Positions 22,843-37,800 of a stretch of DNA of 64,000 nucleotides are shown here, piece after piece. The stretch is taken from contig NC_092346.1 in assembly GCF_963676685.1 (NCBI RefSeq), forward strand, positions 78,011,821 through 78,075,820. Reading direction: 5' to 3'. The notes under the pieces are model-generated. The model was not told the origin of the DNA. It was given only the letters and a program-made list of their open reading frames with translations, and made no database searches. The DNA comes from Mytilus edulis (lineage: Eukaryota; Mollusca; Bivalvia; Mytilida; Mytilidae). The translations under genes were made by a program, and so were the position numbers. Each line of letters opens with the position of its first letter. Position 1 is the first letter of the stretch.

Positions 22843-25800
22843 CTATGATTTAGCAGCAATTATTTTTTGTGGTTTCTGATATTTAAAAACAACACTAAAC
22901 ATATCTCCTCCAAGTCTATTTGCCAACCAACGATTTTTTATCACAGCAACTTTCAAAGATTCACAACTAAATGCAGCATCAAAGTTTGTATGAATGGCTC
23001 TTCCCATTCCTTCTATCACAATTAAGTCAGCCTCTTGTTTCTTCATCAATTCCACCAATTCAAAATTAATCAACCTGCAAAAGTAGGTGAAATATAAATA
23101 AACAGTTAGTAAATTTGTTCTAAACACTTTAGTTTTTTACTTCACTTTTTATTAACTTTGCTATATTGAACACTTTTTAATTGATCATGGTGTTTAGAGA
23201 AATATAGTTACCATCACTTTAACACAAGCATTGATATAGTTTGATATTAGTATTCAAAGTGTCAGTCTTGCCTAAATCACGAGTTATAGTGGTGGAATCA
23301 GTTTCTCAAATGATTTCAAAAGCTTTCAGAAAGTTGTGTTGTATAATAGACTTTAAATGTGATGTCATCAGGCATGGTCACCTTTATTCATGACAAACAA
23401 AGGGAAATTTAGAAGAAACCAAACAAATTTGACGTCATAATTAAATTTTGTCCAATCAATTGCTTAGTGAGCAGAATTTTTTTCTCAAACTGATCAACAA
23501 ATGTGAAAATAGCACAAACATTAGAGAATACTATATCTTCATATAGAATCTTAATTTCTGATTTTACTATCAACTATTTGATTGCTTTTCAAAATAATTG
23601 TTTCACAAGGTTCTTGGCTAGTTTAATCTTATATTTCTATTATATGTAATGTTAAACTTTGTCTATATTTAGAACATCTGACTGACTAGGAAGTTGCTGT
23701 GAAATATCTGAGCATCATGTTGCACAAGTTTTTGTAAATTCAATAACTGTTCTGTGAGGGCTTATGTTCTCCAACATTCCTGCAATAACCCTTCAATATG
23801 CAGTTTCAGCTTCTAATGCATTATTGGTAATATTTAAAAAAAAAAAAAAAAAAAAAACATTCACCAAAATGCTATGACTGGGTAACAAATTACCAAACAA
23901 TTGAAATTCCACCATAACATGATAATGTCTTCCTTTTGGGGTAAGAAAATGAAGATACCCGTGGTCTTTAAGATTCTGTAAAGGCAAATGCACAGGTAAT
24001 TTTTCAATTCAAATAAAATTGAGAATGGAAAAATCAAAGAGACAACCTCACCAAAGAGCAGGAAACGGCCTCCAATGGGTTTTCAACACAGTCAGGAAAT
24101 CCCACATCCAGAGGTGTGACAAGTTCAACTACCATTAATGCTGCCAATTTTCATACAGCAATGACAACAGTTTTTGTCAATTTGAAAGATTTCCATACAA
24201 CAAATAGGTTTTTGCACTAATTCAATAAAGGATATACTAAAAATTGATGAATGGCTTTTTTGTCTATTTGACTTGATCTTTACCTTAAATCAAGACAGGG
24301 TGATCCTTGCCCAGTGTCCATCACCATTAGAGTACCATTTTCATAGGCTGTCTGTATGTCTGGAGAAATTTCTGCTACTCTCTTTACAAGTATTAGAAGT
24401 TCACTATATATCACATCATTCAATGCAGGTCGAGAATTGGCACATAATATTACCTATAATATATTATTTTGAATTCAATAAATAAAATAAATAAACCTAA
24501 ATATGTTTTTAAAATGTTTTTGGGCATATATGTGGTTGAATTGGATTTTATCACATTTCCCAAATTTATTTATTTTGTCTATAAGGGGTGTAAAAAATAG
24601 TTAGCATGTTTTAATATGCCTTAGCTTGAATTTCATTATGGAATGATAGGTGATGAAGGATTAGCTTGACCTGTTAGCATATGATGACCAGACATTGAAT
24701 GATAGCTATAGATTCTTACATTGATACCAGTGGATTATCGGATTTATCCAATCGAGATAGTTAAATTATCAATTTTAAAGTCCAAGTCTCGGCGAGGACT
24801 TTTAAATTTATAATTTAACTACCGAGATTGGATAAATCCAATAATCCACGAGTAACTATGTAAGAATCTGTTTCTCTAATGATTAAAAAATACATTTTCA
24901 TTTTTTGTTAACCGAAAATCCCCTTCAAGTGCCTTTCACATTGCATGAAGTTTCGTAAACACCTGTTTAGCATATTTTGATTCATCCAGTTAGCTAACAA
25001 GGTCATGACCGTTAAAATCATCCAATGATCTTTTGAGATCATTGGCAACCACACGTTGATTAAATTTTTGTATACAATGGGTTTGGGAAGGGATAAATTT
25101 TCATAGAATTAGAGAAACTTGTGTATGTAATTTGATCTTAACAAAAGAAATCTTTGTAAACCTGAAAAATTATTATATCAGGGTTTTAAATATCACAAAC
25201 TTGTCAAAACTTTTCATAATTTTACCATCATTACAAGAACATCAGTTGAAAATATAAATCAGAAATCTTGTATGTTCAGTTATTACACATCCCATCTCTT
25301 TTGGTAATACTCTGTACAACGCAGAAAATTGTCATCATTCACTTAAAAAGTTAACATAACTTTTAAACCGACTAATATTCACAAGGGATATAGTTACCCT
25401 ACCGTTGTCAAGTCATTAAAGATGTCATTTTTAAAAATTGATATCGACTGACTCATAGGATCTCTGCATTTAAAACAAACACATTTATTCTAAAACATGT
25501 AGTTGGCATGCTATGGGTTATGTTCTGGACAATTTAGGATGGCATGATTCTATACAAACCTTTGTCCCTCTCCTCAGCAGCCCCCTGACAAATGGAAATA
25601 CTCCTAATATAATATCAGCCCCACTATTGTCTACAAATATCACAGCACATTTATGTGGTTTATCTTGTAGTCTTTGATGCCATTCTTCATAATTATCACA
25701 CAACCATGGTCGCTCTGAAATACAACAGTTTGGGGCAATAGTTAAAGCAGATAATACATTGAAAAATAAAAACAATAATTGAAAAATCAACCAAATAATT

Positions 25801-28800
25801 GGAGCTCTTTGCACTTGAATTACCTTGTAGTTTATCCTGAGCCTCTATAAATCCAAAATCTTGATTTTCCATTATATCTACAACCTCTCTAGCTCCCCAG
25901 TCAAACACATTGCCTGCCAGCAGACCTTTAGCGAGAGACAACTGAAGCTCCTCCAATGATAATCCATCTAACTTACATAGTAACTGAGGAAGGCACTTCA
26001 ATGCTTGTTCATTCTCAGTATGTTTTAACTAAATCAAAACAGGTAAACATTCAGAATATGATGAACATAGATTATAATACAATATTGATAAATATAAGGG
26101 GATGTCAGGTATACATTTATAAGGCTGCTACTTAATATTGTAAGTGTAACTAACAAAATAGATATTTGGTGTATTATCATGCAGTTTTTATTTCACTTTT
26201 TATAGAGAATGCAGAAGAATACACTATGGTAGCATATTTATAATATAGATACTTCAAGGGCATTGGTTATATCTCCCTTACCATCTGGTGACAGTAATGA
26301 ACACTAAAGTATGTAAAATGCTGCTTGATTTAGCAGTATAATAAGTATAATTCAAGTAACTATGCTGACACGAAACTGTTAAATATATATATCCCTTGCA
26401 TATCTGTATTATCATAAACTGTTAACACAGAGAAAATATAAATTGCCTAAGAACTAGAGAAATGTAAATATCTTATTCTAAGGACATTATACATGTTTCT
26501 GTCAAACTAAAGGACATTTCACATCTTATCCAACAACTGTACATATATCTTAATGACCCTTTTATTAAATCTGTATTAGGACATTTACATCTCCATGACT
26601 TGAAGTATTTCACACTACTAGCTGGTATTTTTCTTGACATAACAATCAGTAATTTCCTCACCTGAGAATATGGATCAGTAAAGAGACAATCTGATAAACA
26701 ATGACTGCTGGTGTCCAGTAAACTTCTCACAGTAAGGGATCCATATGCACTAAAAATCAAATTAAAAAGTTTTATTCTATTTTGTTTGATAGTTTTCATA
26801 CATAAATAATAATGTTAAATGTGAACAGAAAAATGACTTATGACAAAAAATGATAATAACTCATATTGCTTTTGACCAGGTAAGCTAAAAAACAGTAAAA
26901 CAATTTTAACTTTTCATTTTTGGTACATTAAAATAAAACCAGCCATCGAGTTTTCTTTGAAATATCATTATAATAAAAGAAACTAAACTAGAAGCATAAT
27001 AATCTGTACCATTGCTCTATATTCCTGTACAAAAATATTTTTTGGAACCACACAACAAGCAATAAAATTTTGTTTATTAGTTTGTTGGTGCATTAAGTAT
27101 ACTATACCAAGGATTATCATTAAGTATACTATACCAAGGATTATCATTAAGTATACTATACCAAGGATTATCATTAAGTATACTATACCAAGGATTATCA
27201 TTAAGTATACTATACCAAGGATTATCATTAAGTATACTATACCAAGGATTATCATTAAGTATACTACTATACCAAGGATTATCATTAAGTTCTTGTAATC
27301 TTTGTAAGTATTTCTGTTTGAATGCTTCTGCTCTATCTTTGACATCAGGACCAGTTTGACTTGCCAATGCTTGATCTCTGGTCTACAATAGATTATCATC
27401 ATCATACTGTATTGATTTTATACATACTGGAATATATAAATAGACAGAAAATATCTTTTTTGCAGTAATTCTATATAAAAAGTGTACTGTGTTCTCAGAA
27501 ATGAAGAAAGCTTTTAAAGAAAAAAATACATAACATACAAAAATGAAATTGAAGTTAACAGCCAATGTAATATCGCTAACATATATTAAAACTTGTAAGT
27601 AATAGGTTCAATGGATTGTGTTTGACCTACAATTTCTTTGTTCCATGTATTAAATAGTGTAATACTGAATGACAAAAACGAAGTCAATTTGTCAGTAAAA
27701 AAACAGAAAAAATAATTAATTTCTTGGCTTGAGGAAATTTCTGTTCAAGTTTCATAACATTCCTAAAAAGTTTAATAAAGTTATTGGTGTCTAAAAATTT
27801 AATCTCTAAATGACAACTGCAGAAAAAAAAACATTTATCAGTAAAGTACAAAAAAATTGAAGAAAGAAAATAGTTTTGAACTTCCAACAATTTTTCATAA
27901 TCAATAAAAAGCTTCTGTTTTATAAAAAGTTTAATGAAATTCAATAAGTGACAAAATAACTGATTCCATCTTTTAAAAATATTTTCAATTGTTTGCCCTT
28001 AATACTATCTTTTGATCATAACAAGTTTCTGTCCAAGTTTTGTTAAAGTTGATGAAAGTTTGAAAAAAGTCATTAATGTTGCATCAAATTTAAAAACAGT
28101 TTTAATCTGCTGTTAATAATCATTGCAACTCATTTTGTTTTTCCAAAAATTGTAGACTCAATTTTCTAGAACAAATCAAGTTTTTAATGATTTTCCAATA
28201 TTAAATTTTATAGGAATTAGGATTAAGAGGATGTAAAGAGTCAAATATTTTACTAAATGCTTTTTCAGTATTTTTACAAACCTTATCAACACTGTTAGAG
28301 AAACAATCTATCCAATATTCTCTGGCAGCTGTATCTGTTGTCAGATCAACTGTGTCTGGGAGGTAACTGTTGGGATCTAGTAGTAGTGAGCAGGGTTGTA
28401 ACATCTTTTCTAATTTGTCAAGTTCTAACATATCAAACTGAGAAAAAACATCAAAATGAAACTTTATCTATAGTATTCTTTTATTAAAAGACATACAAGA
28501 CAAGCAGATAGTACAAGGCAAACAGTATTTAGATTTTTTTTTATAAATATATAACTTCCATTAAGCATATATTTTTCATTACAAAATTCATCACTGGACA
28601 TAAACATTTTAATTGAAGGAATGCATCAAGGTCACCTTTTAATACTTAACTTCCTCTATGCCCTAGCAGATCTTCCTTTAAATGACATCATTTTCTTTTT
28701 AATCGTTTACCCAAGTAAAAGTATGACTAAAGCTTAAATTATGCAGGTGCTTGCTTTAAATTAAACATAATAATTCACTTTCTACTGTAAGTATAGCTAA

Positions 28801-31800
28801 CTGCATAACGTAACTAATACCCTGTACATGCATTCATGTTGTGAAAGTTTTGAGTCAATGACGTGTTAAGATTTTTGGTGTTCAGCAATTTATTTTATAT
28901 CATCATTCATTGCCTCTGTTTAAGATTGAAACATGGGTCACTGATAGGACAGAAATATACTGACCAAAGAACAAAGTCTGAGATTTTTGTACTGTAAATT
29001 CCAAAATTAAAGGTCAAGGTCAAGGTGGGTATGTTACTTCTACATACAAAGTTTTGTCAATCTGACTATTACAATACAAAAGTATGCACCAACCACAACA
29101 CAAATCAGACAATATTTAATTTCATAGGGTCAACCGTCATCTTCCAGGTCAGAGTGATGATACATCACAAGCCATCCCAAGTTTGGTTTTAAGTACAAAT
29201 GCTTTTATGAGCCAGAAACTAATTGGACAAGGTTTTACTATCATAGAGGTTAAAGGACAAATTTCGAAAGACCTGACCTGACATAAGGGTCAAAGGTATT
29301 TAACACACCATGATGCAACTGTATACCAAGTTTGGTAAACTTAGAATTTATGGAACAAAAGTTGTGAACCAGACACAAAGCATGATGGAAAGGCAGAGAA
29401 ACAGATATGTTGATTCCTATGAACCCCCAAAACTTTCTTTGTGGTGTATAATAATTACAGTTGAACTTCTTTCTCTGCTGTCTAACAATGGATTAGAACT
29501 AGATAAACCAGAACATCCTGCAAAGTTTTCTCCCCATGTATATCTTTCTGTATCTGGAAATACAATTATTATATTATAAGTAATTCGTACTATTGATCCT
29601 AATGGCACGTATTATAATTCTATAAATGGCTTTGACTGTACATACAATAACGTATTTGTATCCTATCAATCTGAGACTACAGTTAGGAAAATATTACTGA
29701 TTTCTTTAAGGGAATTACTCTTACATATTGGTTTCAGTCTTCTTGTTTACTATGGGTACCCATTTTGTCATAATTAACATTAAATAAAAATTTATAAAAG
29801 CATTAATTGAACAGTTTTCAAGTTATTGCATTAAAAAAGCTGTAATAATCCATTAAGGAGCCAACACATAAACACATGGACTAACACTACCTTAGGGAGC
29901 CAGCTATATCTCTACAAATAACAACAATTCTCTTTACGTGTTATTCAAAATATAAAGATGTATCTTATCTGTTAAAAAATTCAATTTCCTGTCAATCAAA
30001 ATAACATTTAACTGTCATATGAGTTTCACTAAGATACTCAACAGCTGAGTTGAGATGCATAAAATTTATATTATTAAAGAAATAAAAAAATCTTCTCCTT
30101 GTGAGTTATAAAACTGTTTAAAATCTCTATGAAAAAATTACAATCATATGAAATCTGTCATCTTTTTTTCAACAATTTAAAAACTCTTACAATATCAAAT
30201 TATAGCAAAATATAATAAAGTTGATTGTTTACAAAAATTCTAAATTAATCAAACTGTATTGTTTAGTACATGTAGTAACAATTATTAATTACTGGTGGCA
30301 GTTTGTTGTTGAAATATGAGGAAACTCATAATTGTCTGATTTGCTGTCAGTCAGGTTATTGACATTCAGATTTTACATCACCATGCATCCAGATCAATTA
30401 AAAAAAAAATTGTTTCTTTTATTTTATATACCTTCAGGGGCCTTGGTGGCCCAGTGGTCTAAGTAGCTACTACTGTAATCACTAGCCAGTCAATATTGAG
30501 GATGCGAGTTCGAACACTGTTCCTATTGGTGCACTCGACTTCAATCTTAATTGACTAGGATAGTCAGTTTTCCTATCAAAGGTTGTGGTTTTCTATGGGC
30601 ACTCTGGCTTCCGCCACAAATAAAAACATGCTGCCGTGAATGCAGTTCTTAAAGTGGCGTTAAAACACCAAAAAAACAAAAATCAAATCTGTTTACCTTC
30701 TTCTTCTGCTCCTTTCAGAAAAGCTCCTATAGCACCAAGGTATCCTTCATGTCTCATGAACGATGCTTGAATCTCACCCTGAAACACAACCATTGGTTCA
30801 AACCTGAGCTTTTACCCCTGTCTGTATTATCCAACTTATCAGTATATACAATGAACCTCATGAGTTAAGGGAGTTCGCTTCTCAGTTTCAAAATAATTAA
30901 CTTTTCTTAAAACTAGTATAAATTGAAAGGGGATTAGTTAAGGAATCAAAAGAGCAGAAAAAATATATAGGTCAATGTGCTTGTTTTTGAGATATAAGTC
31001 ATTCAAATTTGGGCAGGAAAATGTTCTCTCATGATTTTTCATAGCTTTATCATTGACAAGATTAAGTTCTCAAAAACTATTAAAAAATAATTAAACTTTT
31101 ATAAGACTTTTTCAGATGGCTTATCATAATACATGTATCTGTTTCAAGCCATTTACTGATAAAAAAAAAAGTGAACTAACCTTAATTTTTGATTAATTAC
31201 AGATGATTATTGGAAATTTATCAAGTAAAGTATAGGCCTTACTTGAAGACCTTTTAAATATTCATATTTATTTTTATATTTTTTCAAAGATCTTGTTAAT
31301 CTTTCAGACATACTTTATAGAATCACTTTATGTAGTATAGATAAAAAAAAATAGGCAATGGATAAATCCTCCGTATATATCAAACATCTAATAAACACAT
31401 TTGTGTATTCAATTATGAGGTCAAATACTTGTGTATTAAGAATTAGATGTATATTGATTGGTCTGTATAGTTATGTAAGACTGAGGTTGATAGGTAATGT
31501 GGTCAATTTGATTGGCAGTTTAAGAGGTGGGGTATTGCAATTAAAGGTCCACCTGGTATCTGATTGTTCTGTGATAATGACAATTGCCAATCATACTAGT
31601 ATTGTATCAATACTCAATTACTTAATCTAATTAAAAAAGCCTGCACATCAACATATCTTAATGAAATACATTCTTGAATGAACTGCTCCAAAAATATACC
31701 CATTTTTTTCACAGTTTATATGTGTATTATGTGCACATACATGAGAACTAAAGGGAACTATATTTCAGTGTGAATACATAAATTTAGTAGCTAACCTGTC

Positions 31801-34800
31801 ATTGTGTTAGGGAGGCTGGTGCCTTAGGAAAGATTTAGAACAAGTTCCAATCTTTCCAAAAACCCTAAAAAACAAGGATATATTAAAAAAAACCCAGCAA
31901 AGTCAGCAAGTATTCCATTTATAAAGGAATACAACCCTAAAATGGTCAATTACAACACTTTGATCTCCGTTTAGAACATTATAAGCATTGTTTATACGGT
32001 TCATTACATTTGGATGAGGCAAACTGCAGTTAGAGAACAGAAATTAATTTTGGGACATACATAAGTACTGAAATAGAGACTTATAAGGATAAACCTTAAT
32101 GTCCTCTCTGCTTAGAGGCAGGGGCATAAAATTGATGCATCTGTTCTTAATTTGTTAACAATAATACAAGAGAAGATACTTCAAATAACCATACTAAAAT
32201 GACAATGATTTAAAATATATTGACATTACAATGATAGTATACCTTTGACCAAAAGTTAATAGCAAAACTAATAGTATGCATAGTAAGGGGATGCCCCCTG
32301 ATGAAGTAACCACCAAAGTAAATCTTCTTTAACTGATGAAGTCTACAGTACAGGGAAGCTAACTGTCCTATATCATTACTAATGGACAACAATAAACTTC
32401 TGGCTACATCTTCATCTTTATAACAAGGCACTGCAAAATTACAACCAGCTAATAAATGACTTTACATGTCCAGCGATACAGTAAAGTGCCACAGTATCAG
32501 TATCAGACTTTAAAAATATATTGTCAAATTCTATATTTGTGCATACAAATTTTTCATTGAGAGGTTATCAAATATGTCCCAAGTCAGGAGCCTCTGGCCT
32601 TTGTTTGTCTTCTATGATTTTAATTTTAGTTTCTTGTGTATATTTCAGAGTTTAGTATGACGTCCCTTATCACTGAACTAGTATACATTTTTGTTATGGG
32701 GCCAGCTGCAGCACGCCTATAAGTGATAGAATTTCTTGCTGCATTGAAGACCCATTGGTGGCCTTCAGCTGTTGTCTGCTCTTCGGTCGGGTTGTTGTCT
32801 CATTTACACATTCCCTATTTCCATTCTAAATTTTATCTACTTAAACTAGAAACCATAAAATGAATACTGGTACTAATACTTTTTTCAGTTTTATCAGTTT
32901 TCTGTTTCAGTTTCAGTATGAACTGGATCACATTTTTTCCGATATATCTATTCATAGACATAATTCCACATTCTATTGTTTTTTTCCCCATTTGTGTAAA
33001 ATCTTTATTATCATTACTCATTTATTATGAATCATACCATTTTCTTTATCAGTTCTAGCAGCTTTACCAAAGCTACTGGCTATTATATCCCCTGTTAGTC
33101 CAATGGTAGAATATTCTCCTCCGTAAATATCTCTAACTAACATATCAACCTTCTTGTGGTCTCCTTTCTCAGCCAATTCTAACAAATCATCAAATGTCTA
33201 CAATAAATCAAATTTTACATCATACAAGACATTTTGTGATTCTCTGAACAAGGTTAGTCTTCAAAATGCCATAATTATTATGCAAGAGTTAAAAACAAAC
33301 TGTTTTCTGATTTATAATTCTAATATGTTTTGCATATCTACAAATACTTGAAATTTATTGATCCATTAGGTTCCCCCCACCCCTTAAATTACAATTCTAC
33401 AGTCCTTGTTACTGAAACTACTTTCATAGCATATGCAAACATCATTTTTTCATGTAACTACAATATAATAGCTACCATCAATTAATTTTTATTCTTTATT
33501 ATTGTGAACTACATTCAGCCATAGTTGGTCAACACCTACCATCTAGATGACAGAGCAATTAAAAGATTGGTAGAGAATTGATCTGAAGTTGATCTAAATC
33601 CCAAAGTTTATTAGCATGTACCAAATCTGATGGTTTAAGTGTGATGTCTCTATCTGATGGTTTAAGTGTGATGTCTCTATCTGATGGTTTAAGTGTGATG
33701 TCTCTATCTGATAGTATAAAGTATGTATTTGTAAGACTTACAACACCACATAGTCTGTAAATACTTATCATGTCAATAAATGTAGTCATGGTCAAAGTCA
33801 GCACTACAATGCTGGTTGCTTACCTTGGCTTTTGTAAGAAGAGATCCAAGTCCCCAGAATGTCCCCCCTCCAGTAGATGTCCCTCCAATTCTTTCATATT
33901 TTGTCTCTGATTCTACCTACAAAAATAACATAGGGTCAAGTTGCAATTGAGTTTCCTACACAGGGTTTTTCAAAAGGGTCATATTTACCAATATTGACAT
34001 TTATTGCTGGTAAAAGTCTGTTAAGAATATCACTAAAATGAAGGAATGAACATACAGACAGACAGACAAACTCTCTATTTTACCTACTGTAAATTCTGAT
34101 ATTATCGGGAGTTTCTTTTATTAATAAATGCGAAAAATGTGATGGGTTGCAATAATAGCTTATGTTCTAATATCTGATACATATATATGTATGCAGATTT
34201 TGCAGAAATCAAAAAAAATAATCTAACATTGTGTCCAATTTTCAAAAGTCACAGTCATAAATGCATGCAATAATTCCTGAATGAACAGTATATTTTACCT
34301 TTACAAAACTGACACCTGATCCTATGTTTACAAGAAGATAGGGGAAAATATCATGATGTATTCCTTGAAATTGATACTCTGGCTGGCCATGTCTTTGGTA
34401 TATGAATGCCTCATCAGGAATATTCTTCAACAGAAAGTTACTTCCATTAATCAAGCATTCCATTTCATCTTCCTTGTCTAACCTGTGATAAATATACTAG
34501 GTTTATATGAAAGTGACATAAAAATATTGCCTTAAACATATAATTTAAATTATAAGTGACCTAAATTTGAGAATGAAATGGGGAATATGTCAAAAAGACA
34601 AAAGAGCAGAAAACAGCCTAAGGCCACTAATGGGTCTGCAACACAGGGAGAAAAATACACATCTGAAAGCGGACTTCAACTGGCACCTAAACAAAAATGT
34701 GTATGTATCATTTATGTACCTTAACATGTATAATGCACTGTGAGATTGAATACTTAAATATAAACTAGAAAATACAAAAAATACAGGTTCTCTTGCCATT

Positions 34801-37800
34801 GCTACAAGTGAGGGGAAAGATACCAAAGGGATAACCACATCCATAATTAGAAAACAAATTCACAATGCCATGGCAACTTAGGTCATGTAGAATAGATGTC
34901 CAGAAACTTTGTATGTGTGTTATGTTGTGATCCACATAAAGACTAAAGCTGACTATGATTGATGATTCTCTTTTACAAACTTTGTCCATGCTTAGTGGAT
35001 ATACAATGCTAAATTCAAATACCTGAAGACTTATTTTAAATAAATACTCACTGAACACCTAGGGTCTTTATTATTTGGTCCTTGTACTTATGTGCCCCTC
35101 CCCCTGTAGCTTTGATGTTTTTCTTCTCCAACATAAATTCTTTTGACTGCATAAGATGCCCTCGAATAAAATCCAAACATTGGTGTAAATACTTGGTCTC
35201 AAACTTGATAAAATGTAATCTTCTTGTGTAGCCATCTTCTTCCAAAATTTGATAAATACTATTATTGTCTTCCTTCTGAAGTAAGAAATATTTCAGTAAA
35301 AACAACTTAAATAATCCCAAAATAAGTTTGATATTTTGTTGAAATGTATTTCTATTGGGAAATTGGTATGTCTCTTTAATGGTTGTATTGATGACTGTGA
35401 TCCTATGAGAAATAACTTATCTAAAGTTTTCATATAAAAGTTTGGTAAAATCATTACTTAAATTCCAGTATTGAGAAGCTTATTACTTATAAAATATACT
35501 ACAAGTTTCTAGTAAGTCTCCTATGATCAAATTATGTAATTATGTAAAACCTGCATAAAATATTCAAAGTTATATATTATCATAACTTTATATGTCATTG
35601 TATATCATTGTATTATACTATTGTTCTCTGCTGTCTATTCATGTTTTATATTATGTAATATATGTGGTTAGTTTTGCCATGGCATGTCTATGCTTTTGCA
35701 ATCAAGATTCATTCATTCATTCATTCATTCATTATAAAGTTCCTTCTTGTCAGGATATTTTGAAAAATTTCACACACAAAAAAGGTCAGATTAAAAATAT
35801 AAAGATTAATAAGCAGCAAGCAAACAAAACTACTTTACATTTTTTTAAGCAAACATTTAAATGTCTTAAAACAATCTTAAATGTTGGACAAGTACTCATT
35901 TACATGGCATAGCGAGCTCTAAATCACCACAAGAGAGCACTTTACATATGTCTGATATGATAATGGTGCAATGACTTTTTTTTACTTCTAGGTTATTTAT
36001 AAACAGGTCCCTGCTTCCAAAATTATGTGCTGTCTTCATCATCCAAAACAATTACATATGTTCCTGATAAAATTGTAATAATCTATATCTATGAAATCTT
36101 TATAATTCAATCATGTAAAATTTTATAAAAACTTCAGTAGTCCATGCTGCCATTGAAATTTAAAATAACTTTATTTAGAATTTTTCTTAAAAAATCAGCT
36201 ATATGGGTAATTAGAAAATAACTAATTGTTAACAACATTTGTCGTTTCAACCTTTTCAAGCTTGTAGGTTTTTTGATCATTGTTAAGGCTTTACAGTGAT
36301 CTATAGTTGCTAACTTTTGAGACATTTGTTCTGGTAGAGCGGTGTCACATTGCCAATCATTTCACATCTTCTTATACATGTATCATATTGTCTAAGTAAA
36401 TGGTAAATGCTAAAAGTATAAGTAAAATTATTTATAAAACAAGTTTGCACTCACATGATCACGAACGTGTGACGTCTTCCTGTGTAGTTTGGAGCAGTAA
36501 GCAACTTTTACTAGGGATCCACCTGTGCAAATATGAAAATAACAATATGTTACAGAAAATATCAATAAAATGTTTCGTTGAGTGCAGCTTGATACGACCG
36601 CAGAGGTTGAACCCTTAACAGTTGGGCCAAATTTGGACACAATATTCAAGCTTGATACTGTCTGAATTTGGATTGTTATAAAAATTTTGACATAATATAG
36701 GTTTCTGACACACACAAAAAATATCAAGATCTTACAAATCTATTGCACTGTGCAATTAAAAATTTCTTCTTGAAACTTTATAAAATTTTGAAAAAAAATT
36801 GAACCCCCCAAAAAAGTTTTGAATCCCCCCCCTTAATCCCTGCCTTTCTTTTGTAGTATGGAACCTTGTAGTACAATACAAGTTATTATCTGGAAACTGG
36901 ATCTGGATATATGCTGGTTTTTGGCCCTTTTTTGGCCCTAATCCCTGCATGAATGGGGCAATAATTCCCAGAACCAAATTCCCAGCCTTCCTTTTGTGAT
37001 ATGGAACCTTGTGGTACAATGTCAGATAGATCCATACTCTTACATACAAGTTATTGTCCAGAAACTACAAAAATGCTTGTTCTTGGCCCCTTTTTTGCCC
37101 TTAATTCCTTAACTGTTGGCACCATAGCCCCAAAATGAATCCAAACCTTCTACTTGTGGTATTAAACATTGTGGAACAATTTCAGAGCAATTGAAATATT
37201 TATACACAAGTTATTATCCTGAAAGTAAAAATATGCTTGTTTTGGGCCCCTTTTAGTTTAAACATATTTATTTATAGTGGATTGGGAAACAAGTTTTGCA
37301 ACTCATATTATTCCCTTTCCACTTTGTGGGTGCGAGTGCTGCCTTGTAGCAGCATTAGCCTTCTCTTTTTTGAAATCTACAAGGGTGTCTTTTACGTGCA
37401 AGAGATATGGCTCTCTCTTAACATGGGTCAGCCAGTTATCGTCCCCTATCATCGTTTCCTCAAGACTATACTTGCAAATGGTGTCAAGGGAGAGCCGAAA
37501 ATTCAGTCCCTGAAATTTTCCTCCCGTAACAGGAATCGATCCAGGAACCGTTATGTTAGTAGTCCCATGCACTAACCACTACACCATGGCTCTCCTTTTT
37601 GGCCCCTAATTCATAAACTGTTGGGACCATCATCCCCAAAATCAATCCCAAACTTCCTTTTGTGGTATTGAATCTTCTTATTAAATTTAAAGAGATCCAT
37701 TCACATAAACTTAAGTTATTGTCCGGAAACCAATGTGTCTTCGAACGATGCAGACGACGACAACATCATCATGATCATACCATTAAACGATCCCAAAATT

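Noticed and set aside
26983-27405. 140-codon minus-strand frame with a repeated 'YLMIILGIV' unit, membrane-like
   Set aside because: It is the 27-bp PANK4 exon 11 array read in another frame; the coding frame is fixed by exon phases and PANK4 similarity.
37237-37575. 112-codon plus-strand and 89-codon minus-strand frames
   Set aside because: Both cover the tRNA-derived SINE at 37258-37593, which explains the sequence.
37525-37593. Possible true tRNA gene on the minus strand
   Set aside because: The head has box A/B-like words but continues into a SINE body and has a target-site duplication. No tRNA cloverleaf 3' end is evident.
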